Of a stretch of 61,127 nt of DNA, positions 42,100 to 54,100 are shown one piece after another. The notes beneath the pieces are model-generated. The model was given only the letters and a program-made list of their open reading frames with translations. It ran no database searches and was not told the DNA's origin. The stretch comes from Zygnema cylindricum (lineage: Eukaryota; Streptophyta; Zygnematophyceae; Zygnematales; Zygnemataceae), in NCBI GenBank assembly GCA_037447655.1, contig JBBHKE010000533.1:351618-412744 (forward strand). The letters run 5' to 3'. Made by a program: the position numbers and the translations under genes. Positions within the stretch are counted from its first letter, which is position 1. Every line of letters starts with the position of its first letter.

Positions 42100-42987
42100 A
42101 ATTTAGTTGGTTCAGATATCACCTCGCGCATCTTTAAGGCTCCATATCTGATCAGGTTGTCGCCGCCATTAAAACCAAGCTTCTCCAAGTGCTTTCCTCC
42201 GATTCTTCGAGTGCACGCTTTCGCTCTTGTCGTGGACTTGGTTCCGAAGCTTAGCTATTGGCTATATCTACTTTATCCACCCTCCATTTCACGCATGCTC
42301 AATTGATCACGACCATTAGGTTTCAGGTTGGACGCCCCACTCCACCTTTGGTGGGGTCTTTTGTTTGCTCGTGTGACCTCGTCAACATCCATTTGCTTCG
42401 TTGCTCTCAGAGCGAGTTGATTCAGGCGCACGACACTATTCATGACAGTATTGCGACTATCGCTTCAAAAAGGGGGTTTTTTGTTCATTGGGAGGTTTCC
42501 AATATTATTCCTTCGCGTCGGATTAAATTTGTACTACTCGATGGTACACGCCATATAGTTGGCGACATTGTTTTCATGAACCCTACTTCAGGTGCACGTC
42601 AGATAGTTGGCGACATTGCTTTCGCGAATCCTAATTCAAATACTCGTCAGTCAAGCGGCTCGACATGTTTGAGTGGTCGCCCGTGACACGGCTAAGGGTA
42701 ACATTCCATTAGGCGGTCCAAGTAAAAGTAAGGACTAGTCTACTGGACAGCGTTTACTGGAAGTCCGCTCCATTATGTCGTGCCAGTAACAAACCTTCCT
42801 CAATAATGATTGGCGCCACATAGGTTAGAGTCCAGATTCTAAAAATCTTAAAGAAATCTACAAACGGAATATCTGTAGGACCGGAGGTAGTTAATGATTC
42901 TTGCATAAAGTTTTCGGCCAGATTTTGATTTTGAAAATGGAAATCAAAATTTCGAAACGGAATTGCAAAAGGACGAGGCGAACATTG
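42100..42987 (+). pseudogene. Fragment resembling the C-terminal region of a LINE-type retrotransposon protein
   Basis: A frame at about 42258-42686 contains SFVCSCDLVNIHLLRC, HDTIHDSIATIASKRGFF, RRIKFVLLDGTRHIVGDI. This pattern of a cysteine pair, HD...I and R(R)xD/F-x-V is common in the C-terminal part of plant non-LTR element proteins. An internal duplication repeats ARQIVGDIAFANP. The upstream part continues in another frame, so it is broken. A solo LTR interrupts the sequence downstream. Recognition is by pattern only. Confidence 0.4.
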
Positions 42988-44169
42988 TGTTGATATTTGT
43001 GTATTTTCTAGGTTTGTAAATAGGATAGAAAAAGGCAGAGGCAGTCTGCCTCTAACTCCCCTCTCCAAGCCCCGACACTTGTTGTAGTCACTGGAGGCTG
43101 GATAGGGAGCTAGAGCCATGGATGCCTAAGCTCTCTAGAGAAGACAGGGGTAAATTAGGTAGACTTAACAAAAGTTAGGTGAGACCCAAGAATTGATCCT
43201 GGTCCCTACCGTCCATCAAATTGAAATAGCTGTTAGCTCTAGCCGATAAGTGTAGGACACATATTACAATATATAGGGTTTGATATACACCTAAATCGTC
43301 ACATGTAAATTAATTCGTTTAACGACGAATAAATACTTAGCGCATAGATACAGTTTGATTTAGTACGAAGTACGGTATGGGGATAGAACGGATACCGCGC
43401 ATTTGTTTCGATAGGGAAACAAATACCGCGCGTCGAATTTCAGCGACTAGGATTATAGCCGGTTTTGATCGGACAGCAGCGATAGGCGCCGCGATCATGG
43501 AAATGGCACTTTTGGCGTTTTACGGTCTTTGCCACGTCAGATGACACGTGGCGTGATAACATTGGACTACGGGAATTCTGGAGATTACAAGAACTAATCG
43601 TGATTTGACACGTGTCGACATTTTGGCCATGTCGTACAATAGCCGTACAGAAAGTACACCGGCACCTGTACTTTTCTGTACGACACAGTAATTTGATTGG
43701 TGCCATACTTCAGTAGATAGAGTTTTAGAGGGGGAATAAGACTTAGAAAATTTTGGGTAGGTAGCTGCCTCTCCTAAAGAGCACCCTGTATAAATGGCAA
43801 ACTTTGGCCAGCCATAACAATATATTTACTTGACCATTTTCAGTGATTCTTTTTGCAACGGACTCAGGGGAGTCCAAGCTACACAGGGGTGTAGCTGGTT
43901 AGAGTTTTTGTCTGCCAGGGTGGCGGTATTTCTAAGGGAATGTCAAAGTGAGTGAATGTGTCCAAATCTCATATTCTAACTTTGCATTCTGTGGTGGAAC
44001 TCACCACACAGAAAGTGTTATTTCACAGGGGTGAATCTATATTTGGTTTCTGATTGTCAAGGGGTCAGTCAATTGAGTTTATATCAACTTGGAGTCGGCA
44101 CTATCTAGATAAGCTTCTTTTGGATCTGCTTACTCTGAGGGCCAATGGAGGTCTCAAAGTTTCACATTG
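42983..44169 (+). mobile_element. Solo copia LTR with 5-bp target duplication CATTG
   Basis: LTR 42988-44164 (TGTTGATATT...AAAGTTTCA, 1,177 bp) is flanked by CATTG on both sides (42983-42987, 44165-44169). Its 3' half matches the fragment at 33142-33740, and parts match the 27114-type LTRs. No internal region, so it arose by LTR-LTR recombination. A decayed tRNA-like block is on the minus strand near 43180-43245. Confidence 0.9.
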
Positions 44170-44345
44170 AAGGTCGCGGCAAACTTTGAATGTCTGTGGA
44201 TGTCAGACGGAGCGTGCGAGGAACACCTGCATTCTGCGTGGCATGCGGCACATGGCCTGTACGACGTGCACGCCTGTGATCGCTTGTTCAAAGTGGATAT
44301 TTTTTTGCTTTTTCACGTGTACAAATGGTAAAGAATGGCAATCAC

Positions 44346-44391
44346 CCAGTGGGCCCCAACTCTCCTCGCGAGGAGAGTTGGGGCCCACTGG
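44346..44391. repeat. 46-bp perfect palindrome
   Basis: Two 23-bp arms, beginning CCAGTGGGCCCCAAC and meeting at CTCG|CGAG, with no spacer and no mismatch. GC-rich (about 65%) in an AT-rich region. Confidence 0.95.
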
Positions 44392-46602
44392 ATGATGTGC
44401 GCGATTGCTTCGCGGATCCCAAATAGTGAAGCATCCAACTGTCAAGAATTACGCCTACATCATTGGAGCTTCCCGACAGCTTTCCAGTAACGATGTTTCG
44501 TCTGAAAAAAAATAATTTATAGTACGGCTATGTACGGCTATGTACGACTATGTACGAAAACGTACGGCGTCCAGTAGCGAACCCCACTTTTTCGTCTAAT
44601 GGAATGTTACCCTAAGAAAAAGGTTCATGACCTAGTTGTCCAGTTCGTACGTATTTCAATTTTTTTTCGAAAAGCATGTAGTATTCCTCGACTTCACACT
44701 TTTCGTTAAATTTCTGTTGTACGGAAATGTATGAAAAGTGTCCCCTTAACCCTAAAAAAGTCCTTAAAAAATCATAAAGAGTACGGAAGATATATGGAAA
44801 TGTACGGAATTATATGGTAATTGTACCTTAAAAACCTTAAAAACCCAAAAAACCCTAAAAGACGGAAAATGTAAGGCAAGTTGTATTGAAACATACGGGA
44901 ATGTAAGGGAATATACCTTAAAACCTCTAAAATCCCCTTAAATAACTCTAAAAACTATGGAAATATACGAACACTGTTCGTAAATGTACGGAAAATATAC
45001 GGGAAAAAGGTTGGATACGCATTTTATTAACATTTCAAAATCATTCGATGCACACTGTATGTACATTCATTAGTTTTCTCTGTACATAATACGCGCACGG
45101 GACATCCATTGTTCGTGATTATGCCCACTGAGATGCCATTGATGACGTTATTCCAATGGCGGTCAAGATGTTTGATTGTTTTGGTGTTGCTTTGGACGAA
45201 TCTCTCCATGCTTGTGGTCGCTCTCGTTCGTTGGGGATCTTAGAGCCCTCCTGCTTCAGTCCTTGTGTTGCTCTGGAAGAATCTCTCCGTGCTTGCGGTC
45301 GTTCTCGTTCAAGCGTTGGGGATCTTAGAGCCCTCCTGCTTCAATCCTTACTTCTTTTTTTCGTCTATGCTTTTCTTCTTTTTCTTGCTGACGGTTATTT
45401 GTGGCTTTACAACATGTGTAAGCTTCTGTCCTACTTCAATTGTATGTTGCAGTTATGGAATCGTCGACGTGTTACGGAACTTCCCCAGCGTGCCCCCCCG
45501 ACCTTAGGAGCCTTACAAGTTTTCTTTTCGAGGATCTTTAGTTATTTTTGGGGTTAGGTTGAGTGATTTTCATTAAGGCCTCTATTGGGTCTTTCCTTTG
45601 GTGGTTGGTCCTTTCCTTCGGTTGTCATTCTTCTTTGGTGTCTTTGATTTCCTGCCCCTTTTTGTTCCCATGGACTCAAATGGTTTACCATCGTGCTTTT
45701 CAATAAAGCCGGTTTTTATTTTTATTTTTTTGAAATATCTAAACCATTTAATCCCATAAATGTTGATAACCAAAATAATAGTTCGATAAGTTAATTATTG
45801 AACGGATTATGGGTCCAAGGGAGTAAATCTATTACAATAAACGGAGGTAGAGTACCAGCTATATTAAACACGTTGACGCGTGCATATTGAGTTCTTACGC
45901 CTCCTACACGCTAAAGTGCTATGCATGACTCGAAACACCTATTCACCTAAGTTACATCGCTTGTCAACTATTATCCCAACTTTGGTTTAGCATGTACAAA
46001 TACAGACTAATAAAATCAAGACCAGCACAAACGTACACCATCTCCTGAAAAAATAAGAATAGCAACAACAATATTCAACCCCAGCACCAAAGAACAGGAA
46101 ACCAAAAAAAAATGTTCTCCAAAATGAAAAGTATGATTTTGAGTTCTTGAATCACAATCACAAACATTCTAAAGCACTCCCTCTCAAGCTCATGGTCGTA
46201 AAATACTTCCCAGCAACAAACAAATGTACAATGTCGATCTCTTCAGCACTTTAACACCATTCATTGTAGACATTGAAAAATTTGAGCAGCTGGGACCACA
46301 TTTCTCATGCAATAACAACAGCCCCATGGCGTTTATACATGCTTCCCCGTTTCTCCGTTCCCCCGTTGCTGCCATTCCCCATTTAGGACAGCAAAACGCC
46401 ATCCTCTCATTTCTCGATTTTACGTTGAGCTCAATGAACAACAAATCCGTTGCCCTCTCTGTACAATGGTCAGTGCCCCAAGGGCACCCCGTAGCAATAC
46501 TCGAGCCGTGTTCCCTCCAATATGTGAAAAGAGTTCCTGAGAAATGGGCATAAAAGCTTGGGCGTTCAAATGAAGAGAATAAGTGACAATTGTGAAGAAA
46601 AA
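44392..46602. other. Non-coding region with repeats
   Basis: Contains TACGGCTATG repeats (44524-44575) and an AT/TACGGAA-rich stretch (44690-45010). An 80-bp tandem duplication at 45180-45355 contains GAATCTCTCC, GGTCGCTCTCGTTC-like and GGGGATCTTAGAGCCCTCC words. AATAAAGCCGG near 45703 could mark the 3' end of a LINE copy. Nothing is confidently coding. Confidence 0.45.
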
Positions 46603-49600
46603 CTAGTCCATACGCCCTTTAAGTTCCCGAGTTACAATCTTGTCGGGAGTTCTGCAAAAAATTCACAGTTGATACCCTTGGTTAAGAAGATAAGAGGATA
46701 AGATATTAAGAAGATAAGAAGATAAGAAGAGTAGAAGAGAAGAAGAAAGGAGAAGACGAGAAGCAAGAGAAGAAGATACACTCTGACAGAAGTTCCTTTA
46801 CATGCCTCGTTTTGGGTACAAGGAAAAAACTGGCTAGCTAGTTGAGGAGAGAGGGTAAGCACTCACATTACGACGACAACACCACCCCATCCACTCATAG
46901 CATCACGGTCTACTGAAGACAGCAATGCTTGTGACACCGTCTCAAAAAGCTCATCCGGCTCCTGCAGCCCTTGGATTCAGGACAGAAAATTAGGTGACCC
47001 TTCCTTGAGAACAGACAGTATTGACAATTACATGCAAGTATAATGGAAAAATAGGCGTTGGGAAGAACAAAATCCAACATGTCAAAAAATATTGGCTTCT
47101 CATTAATATGGTCTTATTTTACATAGTAATTTGACGTTGATGGGGCAATGCCCTTCCGCTGGGATGTCAGATTCAGCAAAACTGTCATTAGTGCATAACA
47201 ACTCACTAACAAAGAAAGTTTCCGCAAAAAATGCTGATTAAATTGACCAGCTAACTACAGCTGCTCTCCATTTACACGTGGGATAGGAAAAACCATCACA
47301 AGAGATGAAAACTTCCACTTTTTCAATAGATTGCTGGAAAAAGAGCCATTTCTTACCAGACCTATCACATATAAAAAAGTAAGAGTTAAAAGCTTAGAGC
47401 CATTCCTACCATAAGAGTGACATCTAGTCGCAACATTTCATATCAGCCTGAGTGAGATTGCAAACTAAGCCCACAGTCATGAATCTTCTGGAGATAAATT
47501 AGCAAAACGGCGAAAAGGCCAGCACGTACTGTGCGGCGATTAGTTGACTTGAGCATTTATCAGGTACTCAAAACAGGGGCACAGATAAAAAATGACATGA
47601 GAACTGAGAACAACTAGTTAACAGTGAAACCTTTTCAACCGTTTTTGACTGCTTAAAAACAACATTTATCTGACGAACATTGGCTTCCCATAACTTTCTC
47701 TCTCCTGAAAGTAGCATGAGAGCTCCAAACAAATGCTCCAAAGTTTGAAAAATTTGCTGACATGAGCATGATACAAAAGTAAAATGCCAAAGATTGTCTG
47801 GATTTCGAGAGAGGGAAATCCCTGCTCCTCTGCTATGTAATATCCCAAGCTTAAAACGGCTAAACAAGCAACTGGCTGGTCACTAATAATGGGATGAGAG
47901 TGACTGCTACTAAAATCTCCTAGTAAACGTTCCCAACATCTAATGTACACAAATACATCAGGCCAAGATAAGTTGGCTGGCCCTGCCTGTAAAGTACACT
48001 GCCCATCACTGTTAGTGTAAAAAAAAAAAAGTGTAAATGCAAAACTAGAATGTAATTTTTGATACTTCCATGCCAGAGGTGCGGAGCACCGAAAAAGCAG
48101 TAAAATCGTCTTTTTGTAGTTCGCAAGTGTTATTAACACAATTTTGTAATTTTGGGTTGAAAAAAAGGAGCGACTGAATCAGTGTATTAACACTTAATAG
48201 CCATGGACAGTGTACCCTCAAGCCCCATAACAACAAAAAACTGTTGGTTTGGAGCTCACCAAATTTGGCCGAAAGAAAGACTCGCAAGCACCATGTAAGG
48301 ACTCACTAGCTGTGCCTGCCACGACAAAATCTTCTGCGGTTTCCCTGAAAATCATCACAACCCTCCTATTTCAGAGACAAAGATTTCCAAACAGCCTTAC
48401 AATGGTGTAAAAGGAACACAAGCAAGCAGTTGCTCTGCATTCTCCATCATGTGGAGAAAGAGACTCAAAAAAATTTATCCAAGCACCCTGATCTGTTTCC
48501 TTTCCAGAGTCCCTTATAATTCAGCCAGTTGCTTGACAACTGTTTCAATAAAGAGGCCAAAGTTTTAATGAGACAGTAAGGGCTCACAGTGCTCCAATAA
48601 GATCTGTAGTGGCCAAGAATGGAGTGCCATCATCCTTAAGTCCTGCGATCACTGGCTCAATAAAGTACGGGCCAAACCTGTGACAAAAAAACCAATCTTC
48701 TATTCTCATCATCATTCAAATGTGATCTTCAAAATTAAACAACCGTAAAGGAGATGATGTAAAAAAACCCGATCACAAAGTTAAAGGCAGATACAAAACA
48801 AACGCACTTGTAGACACCAGATAAGAAAAGGACCATACTGCAGAATAACTTCTTTTGATTAAACAACATTTGAATAAGCAATAGAATGGACTAACAGAAA
48901 AATACAAACATCCATTTTCTCGCAAATAATTCATGGAACAAATCATGGAGTATGGCATCAACCAGGTGTTTCACTAGACACCGAAGCTCCAAATATCCGG
49001 TATTTAAATGCTATGTCCAGAACAAAAACGTACATAAACTAGAAACGGCCAACACCAATACAAAATCTGTCATATTTGCAAGTTAGTTATTAAAAATATC
49101 TTCATTTTTAGTAATATGGACCATAATGATAACTTGACAGGTATCTGCATAATTTCTCTTCGCTCAAGTTGAGAACTCCTAAAAGATGCACAGACAAAAT
49201 GATGCAACTTAAGATACACATTAAATTTGAAACAGCCAGGCCTCTTCCGTAAAACATCTGCTACAGTCTGTAACCACCGAGTAACTCTACAAACTAGAAA
49301 ATTTATCGCATACTTTCTCAGAAAAAGACCAGCACCTGAATTATTTCCATTCATTTCTACGTAATGGACGTAATTGAGTAAAGTGGACAGCTATTAGGGA
49401 ATAACATGTACCTGGCGATACTGGCCAGTAATCACCTTAATTGTACAGAAAAATGTAGTTTCTCAAAAAAATCGTACAGAAAAACCATAATTGCTGCGCC
49501 AGTAACACCAGTTACAGGGCGGAAACTCTAAGTCATGGAACAAGCATACAGTGATGAAGGTCGACATACACTCAATGTAATATCATGGCCAAGGCAACAA

Positions 49601-50441
49601 GAGCATCATTATCAGTGCAAAATTACTAGAGCACTTGTACCTTAATTACAAGTGTACCTTTCATGCAAAGCGGAAGTTTGTTTCTACTGATAGTTATCAT
49701 GCTTCCAGTGATAGTAATGAAGTGTGGTATCATCTATGATTCTAAAAAAAAAAAAAGTACATGTACATAACAAAGCTGACCTTTTCTCGTATAACAAGTT
49801 TGACAATAAGCTTGAGAAGGTTTCCGGTTGCATTTTCCTATCCTCCCGTAGTTCATACAACTTGTGCCGAAATTGGAGACGCTGAGATCTGAGCACCCTT
49901 TCCAAGCAAACGGAAAGTTAAAATCTGTGAAAGGGACAGGACAGAGCACGGAATGGATGGAACAAAGTGCGAGCAGTGACAATTGAAGTTAAAAGAAAGG
50001 GAAAAAGCTTACAAGGTCTGTACGTCAGTACCGAGCCCTGAGAGTGCGATAAAAAGTTGGTCATGAATTCTGAAAATGCGTTGAAAATCACATGCAATTG
50101 TTTGCAACTCCACTCCGAAACGACGATCACTAGCAATGGCTACGCAGTTATGACCGGCCATTGCCAGTACCGCACTGCCATTGTATGACAATATCTGATC
50201 ATCCAAACCAAAAAAGAACGGCACATCAACACCAACCTCTCTTCTGAACTGGTGTTAGGTCTTTTCAGGGTTCCTTGGAGAAGATGGCACAGCAGCATCG
50301 AGTATTGAGTGATCTGGCTAACTGAGTAGAGATGAAAATCGGCACATCAACACCAACCTCTCTTTGAACTTGTTATTTGAGCTTTCTCAGAGAAGTTGGC
50401 ACAGAACAAAGGATCCAAAGAGTAATTATGCTTACCGACAT
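46603..50441 (-). CDS. PBC1: PBC1: 20S proteasome subunit beta type-3, complete, 204 aa
   Basis: Seven coding exons on the minus strand: 50441-50436, 50194-50013, 49888-49781, 48677-48588, 48344-48260, 46961-46867 and 46651-46603. All junctions are GT-AG and in phase, giving 204 residues, the usual length for plant beta-3. The first exon contributes only ATG-TCG. Then [107 protein letters not shown] and ending TRELKGRMD. Beta-3 is a non-proteolytic subunit of the inner ring of the 20S core and lacks a cleaved propeptide. A MITE (47997-48212) sits in the intron before exon 6. Divergent from CTPA. Confidence 0.95.
47997..48212. mobile_element. TA-flanked MITE, CACTGCC subtype, in PBC1 intron (216 bp)
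   Basis: Left end TA-CACTGCCCATCACTGTTAG; right end TAATAGCCATGGACAGTG-TA. Related to 8330-8502 by the interior AACTAGAATGTA block and GTTATTAACAC. Confidence 0.8.
50195..50415 (-). repeat. Tandem duplication in PBC1 intron 1 reaching the exon 2 acceptor
   Basis: CGGCACATCAACACCAACC occurs at 50219 and 50340, followed by matching TCTCT..GAAC and AGAAG.TGGCACAG blocks (period about 122 bp). The unit carries a CAG acceptor (real one at 50197-50195, decoy at about 50324-50322). Confidence 0.8.
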
Positions 50442-51144
50442 GGCACTTGCAGCACAATATGGAGAAGCAGACGAAGTTCTTCTTCTCTGAAAAAGAAGGC
50501 TTGCAAACACGGCCGGCCTCTGCTTGCGTTGTAATTAACGGGTAAGACAAATAGAGTCTTGAGCAGAAACAAGAAAAGCAAGAAGCTCAAATGAGGGATT
50601 TTGGGCTATGGATTTAGTTCCAAAATGCCAAAAGCTTCCATCCTGAGGTTCATACGCTTTAAATTCATGAAACGCTTCAACTTTACGTTTACCGGAATAA
50701 TGACGTCACCATCCAGTAATTGACGTTGTAATTGACTAACTGCAGTAGCTGTACAAATATCTGTACAATGTCTGTACGATTTGAACCAAAGTTCGTCAGA
50801 CTTTTGGACAATTTTGTACAATTCTTACTGCAATCACTGGCCTGTGACGACAGTAATCCCAAATTGTTATTAGTGACTGTTATTACTGATTACTAGTATT
50901 ATCAATGTACGTTACAACAGCACATTTATTTTTTCCCTCCCTTCGCCCTCTCCGTCACTGCAAAAAAGCAAGAAAAGACAATACAAGAAAAAGCGGGGCG
51001 CCATGGGCCCGCAGTGCGCACTTGGCGCGCTGTCAGCCGGCCACGGTAGCTTTATGCAGCGTATCAATGCTCCTTCGCGCGCCCTGACCGATTCGATCTC
51101 TCCTCTGCGCCTTCCTTTAGCAGCCGGACTGCTGATGTCAGCTC
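50442..51144. promoter_or_regulatory. Divergent spacer between PBC1 and CTPA
   Basis: 703 bp separate the two start codons, so the promoters must share it. It holds an imperfect inverted repeat of about 150 bp (about 50710-50856; CAGTAATTG...CAATCACTGG), similar in ends to the hairpin element at 56163-56286. No TATA box is claimed. Confidence 0.5.
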
Positions 51145-54100
51145 ATGGAAACCGTAATGTCTGGACAAAGAACCTGGCACGTGGCCGCTGTCACTGCATT
51201 GGCCATCGCTCTGGCAAACCGGTATGTGTCCCTACCATGTCCTATGCAAGCAGGTTTCTCTCTGTATATCAAACTGGCTCCGTTTCTTAAGAACCGAGAG
51301 CTGTTGTCGGTTCAGGTTAACGGAGTGCAGTCAAGCATAGAGACGGTGTTCAGCTCCCTACAACGCCACAAGGAGAAAGGGAGTGCAATTTGCTGGGCAC
51401 TCCTAGGGTTACTATCTGGCTGTTCATTACCAGGAGGACTTAACCGTGTTCGTAAGCTGGAGGCTGGAAGCTCAGCAGAACCGCATTTGGCTGTTTCTGA
51501 GGGATTCTTCAGACGGTGGACGGTTCTGATTGGTTCCACAGCGGCCGCATTGCTGGTGGCTGGCAGTCTCTTGACTGCTCCACTTCTTTATGCAAGCCCT
51601 GCTGGTAAAAAACCCTAGAAAACCCTAAAAATCCTAAAAATTCTTGAAAATGCTTGAATAAACCTAATACGTTATTACTTGAGGCTCTGTAATCAGCAAG
51701 GGTAACAGTACTGTCACTATAGTCGAAGAGAGAACCCTCACGTGTAACCTTAATGTTACCATAAGTAAAGATTTTTTGAGCCCTGTTAAGAGGAGATGTT
51801 AATGTTTGCGGTATACGAGGGGTTGCAGGGGCTCTTACGGAAGAGAATGTGATGTTCCTGGAGGCTTGGAGGGTTGTGGACCGAGCATATGTGGATAAGA
51901 GTTTCAATGGACAAAATTGGTTTCGTTATCGTCAGGATACTCTAAAGAATGCACCTATGAAAAATCGCCAGGAGACATGTGAGCATGAATGCATACCATA
52001 CTCATAATAATCATTTGTTTATCATATGCTTTTTTCTTAGCAAATGGGGTAGCCTGTGTCTATCGAATGTGATGTTCTATGTTTAATGAACCAGGCAATT
52101 GTGTAGAAGCGGTGCAGACATGTAGTAGCAAATTCATCTGCAATATTTGTGACAGAAAATTGTAAAATTTATTGGATGGCAGATGAAGCTATACGCAATA
52201 TGTTGGGGACATTGGGCGATCCATTTACAAGATTTTTGGAACCTGAAAAGCTGCGAGCACTGCGTGTGAGTATTGTTACTTCTTTAATTCTGAATACGTT
52301 GGTGGTAACGTGATAGAAACTATTTTTTTTTAGGACTGTCGATCGCCTAATCTGCTCAGAAGAAATTGCAGGTGCGGAATCTTTGTATGATGATGCTGGA
52401 TCACAGTTTTTCGTGGTAGCAGTTTTTCTATTATGCATCTCTGCGGTCATTCTCTGCGGTCATTCTCATGTCTATGATGAAACTGGAAGCTCTTTTGCTG
52501 TTTGCTGGTTTTGAGTCCTTTCAGGAAACCAAATCTTTCTATTAGAGTTAGTTGAGTATTAATGTTAAAGTGGTGTTAGGACGTGGTTCATTTGGGTCAC
52601 TTAATTATGGACTGTTGTCAACATTATTTTATGATCTCCGGTCAAAAATATGCGCGATCAAAGTAGAGTTATTAACTCCAATAGCGATGGGCAGTGTAAC
52701 ATGAGGATGAAATGTGGGGCCGGGGCATGGGGCCAGGCAGGCACCAATGGCGCACTCACCGGGGTTGGCCTGGAGGTAGGCTTTACTGGAAATGGTGGTG
52801 GAGACCTTGTTGTGGTCGCACCCGTTAGTGGAGGTCCAGCTGACAGAGCGGGAGTAGAACCAGGCGACATCATTCGTGCAATTGATGCAACTTCCACCAA
52901 CGGCATGGGTCTTTACGAAGCAGCACAGCGACTCCAGTTGCGGCCAAAACCCTTTCCTTGTCTTTTGGTTACCTTGTTATTCCCTTCTGCACATGAGAAT
53001 TTGTTATTTCTTGGCGTGTGGCTTGCCACACTGGGCAAGTATCTTATCATCATTTGTTTCTCCTTCCAAAAATGTTGAAACTAACGCTATCTTTGCTGTT
53101 GTGAATTTGTGTTATGTTGCACCAGTCTGAAAGACATTCAATGTGCTTTGTGAAGGGGGCCTTCGCAGACGGAGGTAGAGCTCACGGTAGAGCGCAAAGG
53201 GAATGGTTCTGATTCTAGTCTGATCAGTTTAACAGTCATGTGAGTGTTCTGACCTGGCAATGCCCTTGGCTGTAATATACAAATTATCTTACTTAAAACA
53301 GACAGGAATATACCTTAAAAGCTCGATTTGCCTGGGTGGTTTCATATGGTTTATAGGAGCAATCTGCCATTTATGGATGTATTTTTGGTTCAAGAATTAT
53401 GGGTTTTACTGCAGTGAGGTTATGCAATGGCTACATTATTGATATCAGACGGGATGTTGTCCTTCTTTATGTAAAGAGAATCACAGCACAAAGTTTAAAT
53501 GGGTGTGCAAGTTCATTTTGGTGTCGTTTTCAAAAGTTATTGAAGTGTTTTACTTGTGAATTGAGTGTATTTTCTTACCTTCTTTCATTCAGGAGAGAGA
53601 AGATTAACTTGAATCCTGTGTCATGGAGCATGTGTGGAGGAGTGAACGGTAAACCTAATGTTGGATATATCCGTCTGTCCACATTTAACCAAAATTCGGC
53701 AGGTGAGGAACTCTAGAATACCAAACATAAAAAAAAACACACACACATACATATGTACATCATTTGCACCAGAACTGGGGAGCTGCAGAACTTGGACTAG
53801 ACACAGCATTCTGCGGGCATAACTCTTGTGGAATGGTTGCTTTTTTTTTGTAAAAAAATGTTGATACTTTTTTTAAGGGCAACTAAAGTAATCTTCGACA
53901 ATTGTTATAATACAGGCGCTGTTCGAGAAGCAGTGCAAAGACTAAGGGCAGACGGTGCCTCAGCCTTTGTGTTGGATATCCGGAATAACAGGTGGGCTAC
54001 TACCATGCCCCCCTGTTATATCTATTAGTATTGTTATTTCAGCAGTAGTACATGAACCAACCTCATTAATATAACTGGAAACAAATAGGTTTTCACCAGA

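Noticed and set aside
51609-51640. AACCCTAAAA words that look like telomere repeats (also near 44850)
   Set aside because: Only a few irregular units in an intron and in AT-rich spacer. Not an array of TTTAGGG.
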